DNA from: Epiperipatus broadwayi
Taxonomy: Eukaryota; Onychophora; Udeonychophora; Euonychophora; Peripatidae
Assembly (NCBI GenBank): GCA_028023455.1
Contig: JAQFVV010000021.1
Coordinates: forward strand, 2,152,001-2,216,000
DNA length: 64,000 nt
Direction of reading: 5' to 3'
The translations under genes and the position numbers were made by a program. The number at the start of each line of letters is the position of its first letter. The first letter of the stretch is position 1. Shown here one piece after another: positions 1-9,358 of the stretch. The notes beneath the pieces were generated by a model. It saw only the letters and a list, made by a program, of their open reading frames with translations. It searched no databases and was not told where the DNA came from.

Positions 1-1805
1 TAGTTTCTGAACAAACTTCTTTTGCTCTGTTCCACAGTGATAGTATAACTCCATGTTTTGTGTTTCTGGTGTGAATAGGTGTATAGGCTAGGTATTTTCC
101 TGTATGTGTAGGTTTTCGGTAAACTGTAGTTTTGATTTTGCCATGAGGGTGTCTTGTCACAAGAACATCTAAGAATGCTGATTTTTGTTCTTGTTCTGAT
201 TCTATTGTGAATTTCATTGAAGGGGATTTGTTGTTGATGTGTGCCCAGAAAGTTTGTAGCAATGCTTCCCCATGTGGCCATACAACAAATGTATCATCCA
301 CATAGTGAAGCCAAACTTTAGGTGAATAAGTAGTTTTTATGGCTGTTATTTTTAAGTTCTTCCATGTAAATATTGCTAATCAGGGGAGACAATGGTGAGC
401 CCATAGCCATTCCTTGATTTTGTTGGAAGAATTCTGTGTTATATTGAAAGTAGGTTGTTTTTATACAGAATGTTAATAGTTCCATTATGCTATCAATAGG
501 AAGAGCTGTTCTGGTTTGTAAACTATTATCATCATTTAATCTTTTCTTTACAATAGACAATGCTTCTTCACATGGTACATTTGTGAATAAACTTTCCACA
601 TCAAAGCTTACCAGTAAGTCAGTTCTCTCAATTTTCATGTTCTTGATTAATTCTAGAAAGTGTCTAAAATCCTTGACAAATGATTGGGTCTTGCATGCCA
701 AAGGACTTAGAACTTTGAGTAGAAATCTTGCCAAATTGTGGCAAGGTGAATCTCTAGAACTAACAATAGGTCGTAATGGAACATTATCCTTATGGATTTT
801 AAGTAGACCATAAAGATGAGGAATTTTGCTGAAATATGATATTTTACTCTTTTCTGAATCTGTGAAGTACTTGCAATGCTTGTAATTTTGTTTCTGTACT
901 TGGTATTGGATCTTTTGCCACTTTTCTATATTGGCCTGCTGTGAGAAGTTCTTGTATTTTGTTGTTATAATCAGTTGTATCCATTACAACTGTTGCATTG
1001 CCCTTGTCAGCAGGGAGAATAATTATAGATTTATCTGCTTTGAGAGATTTAATTGCTTTCCTTTCCCCATATGATATGTTTGACTGCAATTTTTGTTGCT
1101 TGCCAAGTGTTCTTTTTATTCTCCAGTGTAATTCTGCTGCTTCTACTAAAGGCAATTTTTGAGTGACTTCCTCAGTGGCTGCCATTTTATATATAGTAAG
1201 GGGATATTAGATGGTGTTACAGCAAAGTTTAATCCTCTTTCAAGAACAAAAGTTTCAGTATCTGTTAGATATTTAGAACTTAGATTTTTAACAGATGAAG
1301 CTGTTACGTTGCTTGGTACATTATGATTTTTGATATGCCCATGTAGGTTAGCAAGTTTCTTCTTATGACATTCTTTTATTTTTCCATGTAATATAGAATA
1401 TGATCTTCTTACTGCCTGAAAAACTCTCATGTAGTCATCATCAGTAAGTTTATTTTTTAGAAGACATTCTACATTATTAATTGAATGCATTGTTTGATAC
1501 TTAGAAAACCTTTGAACATTTATTCTTTCTCTTAATAGAGCTTCACTTGCTCTTTGAGTAATTGTCTCAGCTCTCTGAGAGTGAATTGGAGGTTTTAGTT
1601 GCAAACCTTTAGGAATAATCCCTTCCGATTTACATTTACATAAGAAAGTTAAATGATTTTCTACTTTGGCCAGCTTTAGACAAAGTTTTTCATAATGTCT
1701 AAAGTTTGATATAGTATTGGGTCCATACCGAGTACTTAGTGTTTTTCTGAAGGTTTGTGATGATGGTGTTCTAGCTGTATTTTTATATTGGACTATTTCC
1801 ATCAT
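1..1805 (-). pseudogene. PLE reverse transcriptase, N-terminal and RT parts (broken)
   Basis: Read on the minus strand, this is a PLE polyprotein in several frames. It starts at an ATG near 1805 and runs 219 aa to about 1146. It continues in another frame over 1185-844, which contains the hallmark PLE motif LPADKGNATVVM. The frame at 734-318 holds RT core motifs: SFDVESLFTNVP (motif A region with an aspartate) and QGMAMGSPLSPLISN. Between 300 and 1 a further frame reads WLHYVDDTFVVWPH, the catalytic YVDD, then FLDVLVTR. At least three frameshifts or stops separate these parts, so it cannot make a protein. The C-terminal endonuclease lies beyond the window edge. The family call is strong; no finer clade assignment was attempted. 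Confidence 0.85.
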
Positions 1806-1862
1806 CTAATATGTGTGTTGAATGTCTTTAGAAAAGTTTAATTTTAGTTAAATATTCCAAAT

Positions 1863-1937
1863 GCATTCAACTGTTAGTAATATCACAGCAAACAGGTTAG
1901 TATATGCACCAACTGTTAGTAATATCACAGCAAACAA
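1863..1937. repeat. ~40-bp minisatellite at PLE head-to-head junction, about 2 copies
   Basis: The motif containing AACTGTTAGTAATATCAC followed by AGCAAACA occurs twice, joined by GGTTAGTATATGCACC. It is the reverse complement of the larger block at 2978-3130. It separates the 5' end of the minus-strand PLE copy from the truncated plus-strand copy. Confidence 0.8.
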
Positions 1938-2798
1938 CATATCCCCTTCAATTAAATTCACAATAGAACCAGAACAAAAACAAAAATTGGCATTCTTAGA
2001 TGTTCTTGTGACAAGACTCCCTCATGGCAAAATCAAAACTACAGTTTACCGAAAACCTACACATACAGGAAAATACCTAGCCTATACATCTAATCACACC
2101 AGAAACACAAAACATGGAGTTATACTATCACTGTGGAACAGAACAAAAAAAGTTTGTTCAGAAACTGGCGATTTGGAAAAAGAAAAGATCTATATAGAAA
2201 AACTCTTAAGAAAAATGGTTATCCATCAGCTGTTATTAAGGAAACATTAAATAGACAAGAAAAAGAACCATCAAGAGAAAAGACAATTATTGGTATTATA
2301 GTGTATCCATACAGTCCAAAAATAGCAGACAAATTAAGGAAAATCTCCAAACAGTATAATATCAGAACAGCTTTCCAGAGCCATACCACACTATGAGGAA
2401 TTCTAACATCTACAAAGCCTAAACTTGAAATGCTGCAAAGAAAAAACTGCATCTACGAAATACCATGTGAATGTGGAAGAACATATATTGGTGAGACCAG
2501 CTGTCCCATTCAAAAGCACTTGCACGAACATAAACTGATGATTAGAAGAGAGAAAACAGATGTATCTAAGGTAGCAGACCATGTATGGACCAATGAACAT
2601 ATGTTCGATTGGGAAAATACAAAAATATTGGATAAAGAAGAAAAGGTACAAAGAAGAAAATTTAAAGAAGCTGCTCACATGACAATGGCAAAAAATCCCA
2701 TAAGCCAACCTAGTGTGACTATACATAATGTATGGAAACCACTAATCAACTTTGTTCTGAGGAAAAAGTGGAGAAATCAGGAGGAACCTCATAGATAA
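1937..2798 (+). pseudogene. PLE RT C-terminus plus GIY-YIG endonuclease (5'-truncated, broken)
   Basis: The 5' end is homologous to the minus-strand copy at 1-300 (for example FLDVLVTR and KIKTTVYRKPTHTGKYLAY), which makes the head-to-head arrangement clear. The frame opened near 1861 is lost at about 2205-2215 in an A-rich run. The next frame runs from 2133 to 2396, where a single TGA interrupts it, and resumes in the same frame over 2430-2798. That last part is a GIY-YIG nuclease: CIYEIPC stands for the GIY strand and TYIGET for YIG, and the helical region has EHK and a RRKFKEAAH segment with the conserved glutamate. The glycine of GIY is cysteine. The usual arginine before EHK appears replaced (QKHLHEHK), so catalysis would be doubtful even without the stop and frameshift. 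In PLEs this domain nicks target DNA to prime reverse transcription. Confidence 0.85.
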
Positions 2799-2826
2799 GT
2801 ATATGAAATTACTACATACTGTTGCC

Positions 2827-2914
2827 TTTGGCAGAATGGCTCAGTTGGGTAGAGTGTTACCTTAAATTTCAATCATCAAAAATCTAAGGACCCAGGTTCA
2901 AATCCCATGCTAGT
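2827..2914 (+). other. tRNA-like segment (Pol III A and B boxes) in PLE 3' region
   Basis: TGGCTCAGTTGG at 2837-2848 matches a tRNA A box and GGTTCAAATCC at 2895-2905 matches a B box, about 46 nt apart. No complete cloverleaf with acceptor stem is apparent, so this looks like a tRNA-derived promoter piece, as in a SINE head. It lies between the end of the GIY-YIG frame (2798) and the hammerhead-like motif (2936). It could be a SINE inserted in the PLE or a functional part of the PLE tail. Confidence 0.55.
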
Positions 2915-2935
2915 ACTGTCACTGGTCAGGCCAGC

Positions 2936-2988
2936 AATACCTGAAGAAGAGGGAAGAAAAATACCTCTCGAAATGTTGTGCATATATT
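2936..2988 (+). ncRNA. Hammerhead-like motif at PLE 3' end
   Basis: Core CTGAAGA at 2941-2947 is followed by AGAGG (2948-2952), an 11-nt loop, CCTCT (2964-2968) and GAAA at 2970-2973. ATG and CAT (2973-2975, 2981-2983) could form stem III, with A at 2984 as the cleavage nucleotide. AATA (2936-2939) can pair with TATT (2985-2988). C2940 and C2969 are left unpaired, which departs from the canonical fold. HHRs are known in the pseudo-LTRs of PLEs, so the position fits. Activity is uncertain. Confidence 0.5.
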
Positions 2989-3130
2989 AACCTGTTTGCT
3001 GTGATATTACTAACAGTTACTGCATATACTAACCTGTTTGCTGTGATATTATTAACATTTGTTTGCTGTGATATTACTAACAGTTGGTGCATATACTAAC
3101 CTATTTGCTGTGATATTACTAACAGTTGAA
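2978..3130. repeat. ~40-bp minisatellite between PLE copies, about 4 copies
   Basis: Repeats of GCATATACTAACCTGTTTG plus CTGTGATATTACTAACAGTT, with one shortened unit near 3045-3080. The block joins the 3' end of the plus-strand PLE to the 5' start of a further PLE copy (up to about 3224). It is the inverted counterpart of the 1863-1937 block. Confidence 0.85.
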
Positions 3131-3230
3131 TGCATTTGGAATATTTAACTAAAATTAAACTTTTCTAAAGACATTCAACACATGTATTAGATGATGGAAA
3201 TAGTCCAATATAAAAATACAGCTTGACTTC

Positions 3231-3655
3231 ATTTGTTTCACTTGTTACTCGACAGCTCTTGCCAGATTGGCCTCGCAATCGACCAAAAATGGCTTTGCAA
3301 TTGACCGTTGGATCACGATCGACTTGTTAGACACTCCTGTTATAGAGCATTTCAAAATGCAAATATATACAATTTTAGAATTTATAAATAAAAAATATTA
3401 GTGGACTTGTACTTAAAATATATAATAATAATTTTAAAATAAATACATTTCTTAAAATAATATACATAAATATTCTTATAATTTTAATGCTAAAATCAAA
3501 GATAAAAAAAGGAGTTCAGTTTATTGCTGTAAACAAACCCAAATTTTTATATAGAATACAACTGAATTTAAATATAAAGCTAGTAAAAAAATATTATATT
3601 CATAATATTTTAAATAAGTAAATTATTTACATATTTAGCTCATTTTGTAACTTTA
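3231..3655. other. AT-rich spacer, nothing recognised
   Basis: Mostly A/T runs with short frames. A less AT-rich stretch at 3231-3340 follows the PLE end, and I see no coding or repeat similarity in it. Confidence 0.5.
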
Positions 3656-3659
3656 AAAA

Positions 3660-3945
3660 TGCATGTAGTTTTATTTCTCGAAAGCTTGTAAGAAGCTTGA
3701 GCGCCACCTGGGAGCAGCAGAATCATCCGGGAACCTCCTGATGCCCAGTCAGATGCTCTATCAAATGTGCCAAACTGCACAGGGTAAAAAAATCATACGG
3801 CTTTATTGCTCAGGAATTCTTAAAAAGTTCAAGCCGCAAATCAACAAGCTCCAGAATTAACCTAGGGATCCTCCTGATCACAGGTTGGACTCTCTACTAG
3901 CTGTTCTACCCTCTGCAGTTTATATCATTCATTCTGGTACCTATT
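3660..3945 (-). repeat. tRNA-derived SINE, two tRNA-like heads in tandem
   Basis: On the minus strand the block at about 3690-3790 reads TTTGGCACATTTGATAGAGC, like an A box and D arm, then GGTTCCCGGATGATTC, like a decayed B box. A second tRNA-like unit lies at 3840-3930, with CTAGTAGAGAG and GGTTAATTC. Between them is the body motif that on the minus strand reads CCTGAGCAATAAAGCC, shared with SINE pieces elsewhere in the window (for example 20985-21030). It resembles the tandem block at 26850-27060. Confidence 0.6.
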
Positions 3946-4150
3946 TCTAGTTATATAACCAGATTTGGTTTTGGATAAACATATTTTTTTTAAAAACATC
4001 AGTCTCTAATTATTGGCTAAAGGTATAACTATAGTTTGAAAAATTTTATGAATATATAAACAATGAGGATTGCCAATTCCTCAACAAGCTTTGTTATAAA
4101 TGCTTAGCTAGAGAAAGCATTTAAAATATCTCTGTCTGGATCCCCCCCAA

Positions 4151-4193
4151 ACCTCTGACCATGTTTTTATGCTTTGGCCCTTCTCAGAGAGGT
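4151..4193 (-). ncRNA. Decayed hammerhead ribozyme, family 2, left arm
   Basis: Stem I ACCTCT / AGAGGT pairs perfectly over 6 bp. The core reads CTGAGAA (G8 lost) and the GAA position reads AAA, so two essential nucleotides are changed. It is predicted inactive. Confidence 0.65.
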
Positions 4194-4275
4194 GCTAGGG
4201 TAGGTTCAGACACTAGATCTAAAAATACTAACCCAAAGCCAGCATTTAATTAAAAGTATCTGAACCTAGCCTAAC

Positions 4276-4318
4276 ACATCTCTGAGGAGTCCCAAAGCAT
4301 GAAACCATGGTCAGAGGT
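4276..4318 (+). ncRNA. Hammerhead ribozyme, family 2, right arm
   Basis: Core CTGAGGA at 4282-4288 (position 7 is free to vary), GAA at 4301-4303, stem III from the self-complementary ACCATGGT, cleavage nucleotide C at 4312. Stem I is ACATCT / AGAGGT with one mismatch. Stem II GTCC / GCAT around loop CAAA has one C-C mismatch. The catalytic core is intact but stem II is weakened. Confidence 0.7.
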
Positions 4319-4415
4319 TGGGGGGGTCTGACAGAAATATTTTAAATACTTTCTCTAGCTAAGCATTTATCACAAAGCTTGTTGAGGAATTGGCAATCCT
4401 CATTGTTTATAACTT

Positions 4416-4870
4416 ACAAGCTTAAGAGAATAGGGTCATGTGATCTATGACTCTTATTTTGACTACATGAATATATTTATTTGAAAAATATGCCTAATGT
4501 ATATTAATTGTGGAACCTGAGAGGTTTTTTTTCATCACAAGGTACTATAACAGCACTATTATGAAATAATTCATTAATCCTATTAGCAAGCTTAAGTATC
4601 GCTACCGATAATATTTGAAAAGTTAGAACTTTTCTTTCGAAAATTGGCATTTTTTTAGAACCCTGCCTGAGTTATATTTATTTTCTTAAAAAAATTATAT
4701 CATAATATACATATATATAAATTGAAATTGCATATAAGCTATATTAATTTATTTCAAAACAAATATGAAAATTTAAATAAGTAATTTCATAATAAAAATT
4801 AGTCAAACTTAAGAAGTAGTGTATTTTATTTTCCATATGTAAAATATGACTCATGGATTGTTGGGAACAT
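4416..4870. other. AT-rich spacer, nothing recognised
   Basis: No gene, tRNA-like box or clear repeat seen. Confidence 0.5.
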
Positions 4871-4879
4871 GCTAATTTT

Positions 4880-5130
4880 GGGTTCTAACTTAATAACATT
4901 CATACATTGTACAAGCCTAAACCTGCATTTATATATGAAATATATGCAGGATTTGAACTCAGACTTTCACCCGACCCACTACTCTCAGTGCCATCTCATA
5001 TTGCTGGCCCACCTGATCACGCACATGTTGAAAATATCAATAATCACCAATATATGTATTTTGTGCCAAACCAACACTCATCAGTGGGTCCAGATTACCA
5101 TCTCCACAGTGCTCAGCTTAATAACATTCC
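4880..5130 (-). mobile_element. Retrozyme-like repeat (family 1), fragment
   Basis: A single partial copy of the window's main dispersed repeat, recognised by GACTTTCACCCGACCCACTA, ATCACCAATATATGTATTTT and CATCAGTGGGTCCAGATTA. The HHR at 5046-5089 lies on the minus strand. Short open frames here are repeat sequence, not genes. Confidence 0.8.
5046..5089 (-). ncRNA. Decayed hammerhead ribozyme, family 1
   Basis: Core CTGATGA is intact and stem II has GTGTT / GGCAC pairing through G-U pairs. The required GAA reads AAA (G12 to A) and stem I has one mismatch (ACCCA with TTGGT). It is predicted inactive. Confidence 0.75.
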
Positions 5131-6355
5131 TATTTGTTGAGAATTATTGGATGATCCCTCAGAAAAAGCATGATAATTTGCTGTTTTAGATTGCTGATTT
5201 TATCATTATTGTATGTTGCATTTGTATATTGTTTTTTTTTAATATTGCAAATTCAGCCATATTGCTTTTACTGATTGTTTAATTGAAAAAAAAAATCTCA
5301 GGAAGTCAGTGTCTTACAGAAAATCAGCAAATATCAATCATCTTTATTCTATTATTCTCAAAGGAAAGATTTATTTTTAAGGATGTTCTTTCCCATTCAC
5401 CTTCATGTATTCCCATTAAAAAAAACTTAAAATAAAAAAAGAATTTGTTCATTTTCCAAAAGAGTGTTTACTCCAACATTATTGGTGATGTTTACATACT
5501 TTGTTATTATTTACAAGTCAGTTTTTAAATATTTAAAAAGGGCAATTGTGATTTTTTTAAAATATTATTTATTTATAAATTTAAATTAAAAATAAATCAA
5601 ATTCAGTTTATTTAATTTTAGTATAAAATAAAGGGTTTATGAAGAAGCAAGTTAAAGATTGATTTTCAAAAACTTCCACCAAATGGAACAATAGAAAATA
5701 TCAGGATTTGAAATGGCTAAGTCTTATTTTAATGATCAGTCAAAAAATTAAATAATCTAAAAGCTTTTCCAATATTATGCATGCTACATGTGAAATAAGA
5801 CTAGTAACATTGATCTATTAGTGTCCACATTAAAAGTTATATAGTCGACATTTACATAGGACATGACAATGTTCATGTTTTAGTTTAAATATTATTCTTC
5901 TAATGAATACTAAAAAGGGGATGTGGCAACAAACAATTAAATATAAATAGACAAATTATTTATTATTAATTGATCGTTATTCAAATGTTAAATTATTACT
6001 GCCAGTTGTAGTTAGAGGTGTTATAATGGCCACGAATTTTAATACGATGGCATAAAGAACAGAATATTATCTGTTTTTCAAAAGTTTATTATGATTTATA
6101 CAAGATATGTAAATGATGTACTTACATTTTCTAAAGAAAAAGATAATTTAGCATTATTTAACAAATTCAATTCTATTAAAGATCTACAATAGTCTCTACC
6201 AATGAGTATAACAAATAGGTCAGTCAAATATTTGAGATTATAAATTGAAAGATCAAACAATTTTCTGCATTATATGCTATGAATTAAACTAGTGAACAAA
6301 TATAGATATATTCAGCAAAAGCCTGAGGTTTCATTTATTCATAAATACATTGAAC
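5131..6355. other. AT-rich intergenic DNA, nothing recognised
   Basis: Poly-A and poly-T runs and short frames only. I see no gene, structured RNA or repeat relationship. Confidence 0.5.
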
Positions 6356-6665
6356 ATGTTTAAACCTGCATTTATATATGTGGGATTCAAACTCAGACTT
6401 TCACATGACCCACTACTCTCAGTGCCATCTTATATTGCTGACCCACCTGATCACACACGTTGAAAAGATAAATAATTACCAATACACTGATTGTATATAT
6501 GTGTGGAGATGGTAATCTGGACCAATAGATGATTGCTGGTTTAGCACAAAATACATATATTGGTGATTATTTATCTTTTCAACATGTGTGTGATCAGGTG
6601 GGTCAGCAATATAAGATGGCACTGAGAGTAGTGGGTCATGTGACAGTCTGAGTTCACATTAGTAA
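6356..6665. mobile_element. Family 1 repeat as inverted dimer (foldback)
   Basis: Forward segment 6375-6475 returns as its complement over about 6555-6655, including the TGATCAGGTGGGTCAGCAAT string. The left arm has lost most of its HHR by deletion near 6475-6495. The right arm keeps an HHR relic on the plus strand. Confidence 0.8.
6521..6564 (+). ncRNA. Decayed hammerhead ribozyme, family 1
   Basis: Stem I ACCAA / TTGGT is perfect. The core is TAGATGA instead of CTGATGA and GAA reads AAA, so it is predicted inactive. Confidence 0.7.
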
Positions 6666-6917
6666 TCAGACATGTTAATCTTTATCTGAGGTTCAAAGGG
6701 TATACCAGGACTAGGAGATAATTTCTGGTTTAATAAATGATTAGTGATAATCATTGCTGTATTTACTTAGAGTGGGTGATGTCAAAGTTGTGGGTGCAGT
6801 AAGTTTGGCAGACTTGTAAAGCAAAAGGTAACAACTTACTATTGGTAAATACTATACATATGGTAAAGATATATATATTACAAATAAAATATTCATTAAT
6901 TAAAAAATTATTGTAAT

Positions 6918-7159
6918 AACAATAAAAATAATAAATATAATGATAATAAACTATTATTAACAGTATTTCAATTTGCTGGAGTACTTTCGGTCAATTTCTT
7001 AATCTGCCTCAACTGCCATTGTATGGCAGTTTAAGGAATTAACCAACAAGTACTCTGGCAGCAGTTGCGGCCGGTTAAGGATTTAACTGAAAGTACTCCA
7101 GCAGATTGAAAAACTGTTGACAATAGTTTATTATCGTTATATTCATTATTTTTATTGTT
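6918..7159. mobile_element. Foldback (MITE-like) element, ~85-bp arms
   Basis: The left arm from AACAATAAAAATAATAAAT at 6918 through TGCTGGAGTACTTTC is repeated inverted in the right arm, which ends at 7159. An inner palindrome ACTGCCATTGTATGGCAGTT sits at about 7012-7031. No HHR core was found. No coding sequence. Confidence 0.8.
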
Positions 7160-7169
7160 TTATATATAT

Positions 7170-7255
7170 TTGAAAGAATGGTGGTTTGGGCCAACTGATT
7201 TGTTGGTTTGGCATGAAATACATCTTGGGGGTCATTTGTCTTTTATTTTATCTTT
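7170..7255 (+). mobile_element. Family 1 fragment with decayed hammerhead
   Basis: GCCAACTGATTTGTTGGTTTG at 7190 onward and GCATGAAATACA match the family 1 HHR region on the plus strand. CTGATGA has become CTGATTT, so the ribozyme (7190-7229) is broken. Only about 85 bp of the repeat remain. Confidence 0.6.
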
Positions 7256-7259
7256 CTTT

Positions 7260-7540
7260 ATTTATATGATGTCAAAAGAATGTTTTGATGGTGTGGAGGC
7301 TATTTTATGTATTTTATAAAAGAAAAGTATGGGAGGGGATTATAGATTAAAAATGAAATGTTAATTTTTAATGCATATTTATCTTTTGGTGAAAAAAGTT
7401 TTATTTTTCAAAACTATTTTAATACCAAAATGAAAGTAAAATGAAAATTTAAATTCGTTTTAAATTTTAAAAAAATAATTCAATTTACTTTGAAAATAAA
7501 TGATAAAATTGAATGAAGTTTAAAATATTATAACAACATT
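7260..7540. other. AT-rich spacer, nothing recognised
   Basis: A/T-rich with no recognisable feature. Confidence 0.5.
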
Positions 7541-7544
7541 TTCA

Positions 7545-8110
7545 AGCCCCACTCAGCCATCCACTCTATTTCATACAATCAGTACATATGACCACATCCA
7601 TGTGAAAAAGATAAATGATCTCCATTATCCGTATTTCATGCTGAACTCATCGGTTAGTCCAGATTATCATCTCCCATATATATATATATATATATAATCA
7701 GTGCTTGCTTTAATGGACAGGCTTCAAACCATTCCATCCTCCAACTCTTCAACCATCCATATCATTGAAAATCTGATGGTGCAATATCAAATCCCTTAAC
7801 AATGTCAATATCATTGTGGGTGTTTTATCATCAGATTTTCAATGGTATGGATGGTTGAAGAGTGGGACAGATTGAAGCCTGTTCATTAAAGTTTGAGGAT
7901 TTGCTATTCTAATATAAACCAAGCACTGATTATATATGCATGTGGGAAATGATGATCTGGACCAACTGATGAATAAGTGTTGGTTCAGTACAAAATATGT
8001 ATATTGCAGATCATTTATCTTTTTTCACACGTATTTGGTCATGTGTACCGGTTTTATGAGATAGGGTAGATGGCTGAAGGGGCTTGAAAATCTATGTTCA
8101 GATTCCCTAC
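7545..8110. mobile_element. Family 1 repeat as large inverted dimer
   Basis: About 565 bp in which the left half (minus-sense HHR at 7621-7658) is mirrored by the right half (plus-sense HHR at 7961-8008). The symmetry centre is near 7810, where CATCAGATTTTCAATG-type sequence turns around. A (TA)n run at 7676-7696 sits in the left arm. Both HHRs are degenerate: CTGATGA is CCGATGA on the left. On the right there is an insertion after the core, and GAA reads AAA. Confidence 0.8.
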
Positions 8111-8194
8111 ATTACATCTAAACTCCACTTGTATTAATTATAATTGTTATGTATAGAGCTCGCAAATAATATCTCCAACCCCACTAGAATATTT

Positions 8195-8455
8195 TTATCG
8201 TAGAAAATAAATATTAGAATAACATTTGTAAAACCTTCTTGAAAATAAATTTTTAAATGTTACCTGTCATATATTATCCCCCCCCCCCCAAGAGTGTGAA
8301 AAAAAATACTAATATATTTGGGGAGGGGATAATATTTGTAAATCTTTCTTGAAAATAAATTTTCAGGGTCACATATCATATATTAATGTTTTCTCAAAAA
8401 AATAAAAGTGTGAAAAAACAAACTAAATATTAATATATTCAGGGGGGGGGGGGAA
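8195..8455 (+). repeat. Diverged tandem duplication, ~115-bp unit with poly-C/poly-G
   Basis: Two units share TTCTTGAAAATAAATTTT, TCATATATTA, AGTGTGAAAAAA and TAATATATTC/TTGGGG. The first contains a run of C at about 8279-8291, and the second ends with a G run at about 8442-8453. No coding potential. Confidence 0.65.
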
Positions 8456-8837
8456 TAAAAAGCAAAAAATGAAAAATAAAAAATTCAAATTATCTCAAAT
8501 ATAGTTTCTTCATGTATTGATCATATTAATTCAAGCCTAATAAAAAATAATATTTTAATTGCTGTTATTAAAGGAAAGATTGCTGATGCTTATTTTACAT
8601 TTATATCTGATTCCAAACAAAATACAACATAATAGAATATCAGAACTAGTGGGAAATAAATTGATATTATATAACAATAAACTAGTTATAATAACTGAAA
8701 TACAGACTTATTATATACTGTATTAATATATGTAATATATAGGATATATGAGCACAGAATTTCACACGACCCACTACTCTCCACTCCACATAACACGGAT
8801 GCACTTGAACACATATATGTCGAAAAGATAAATAATC

Positions 8838-8881
8838 ACCAATACACGTATTTCATGCTAAACCAGCAATCATCAGTTGGT
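8838..8881 (-). ncRNA. Hammerhead ribozyme with intact core, family 1
   Basis: On the minus strand: stem I ACCAA / TTGGT (5 bp), core CTGATGA, stem II TGCT / AGCA (4 bp, flanked by a T-T mismatch) with loop GGTTT, GAA, then a very short stem III in ATACGTGT and A as the cleavage nucleotide. All conserved core bases are present. A one- or two-pair stem III is normal in PLE and retrozyme HHRs, which may act as dimers. Confidence 0.8.
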
Positions 8882-9314
8882 CCAGATTTCATCTCCACAT
8901 ACATATGCAATAAGTGCTCAGATATATATTTAGTCAATCTTCATACTTTAATGGACAGGCTTCAATCCACTCAACACTCCAACTCTTCAACCCTCCATCC
9001 AATTGAAAATCTGATGATGGAATGCTCAAAGGCCACCCTGAGGTCGAGATTCTTGTCACACCCATGTTGACCCAAAGTCAATCTGACCCCTCATGTACAG
9101 GACATAATTCATTTAATACATATACAAGGGATGGGCAGACATCTCCATTATGTAATAACTGAAATACAGGCTTATTATATACCTGTATCAATATATATAT
9201 ATATATATATATATAGGGTATATGAGCACAGACTTTCACACGACCCGCCACTCTCCACTCCATATCATAACACTGATACACTTGAACAACATATATGTTG
9301 AAAAGATAACAATC

Positions 9315-9358
9315 ACCAATATACGTATTTTATGCTAAACCAGCAATCATCAGTTGGT
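9315..9358 (-). ncRNA. Hammerhead ribozyme with G12A mutation, family 1
   Basis: Stem I, CTGATGA and stem II match the copy at 8838-8881 and stem III is ATACGTAT, but GAA reads AAA. It is predicted inactive. Confidence 0.75.

Larger units (their letters stand above)
1..3230. mobile_element. Composite Penelope-like element (PLE), head-to-head copies
   Basis: Three PLE pieces are joined here. A minus-strand copy runs leftward from about 1860 out of the window. A 5'-truncated plus-strand copy begins near 1937 and carries the end of RT and the GIY-YIG domain. After its 3' end and a block of ~40-bp repeats, a third piece repeats the PLE 5' end in plus orientation and stops near 3224. Positions 1772-1900 recur as a reverse complement at about 3110-3224, including the bases that encode the start MEIVQYKNTA. 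Tandem and inverted partial copies of this type are typical of PLEs, in which a truncated neighbour acts as a pseudo-LTR. All reading frames are broken, so this is a relic. Confidence 0.85.
4054..4411. mobile_element. Foldback element with inverted hammerhead-bearing arms (family 2)
   Basis: Arms of about 150 bp are inverted: AACAATGAGGATTGCCAATT near 4060 returns as its complement near 4390-4408. The arms also share the TTAGATCT-containing segment around the centre at 4215-4255. Each arm holds an HHR sequence facing outward (4151-4193 minus, 4276-4318 plus). Related single arms occur at 12340-12540 and 22465-22690. The element has no coding capacity. A non-autonomous HHR retroelement inserted as an inverted dimer is the best explanation. 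Confidence 0.75.

Noticed and set aside
487-813. 108-aa plus-strand frame
   Set aside because: Shadow of the minus-strand PLE RT.
2403-2726. 107-aa minus-strand frame
   Set aside because: Shadow of the plus-strand GIY-YIG domain.
2827-2914. Functional tRNA gene
   Set aside because: A and B boxes are present but no acceptor stem or complete cloverleaf is seen; treated as tRNA-derived.
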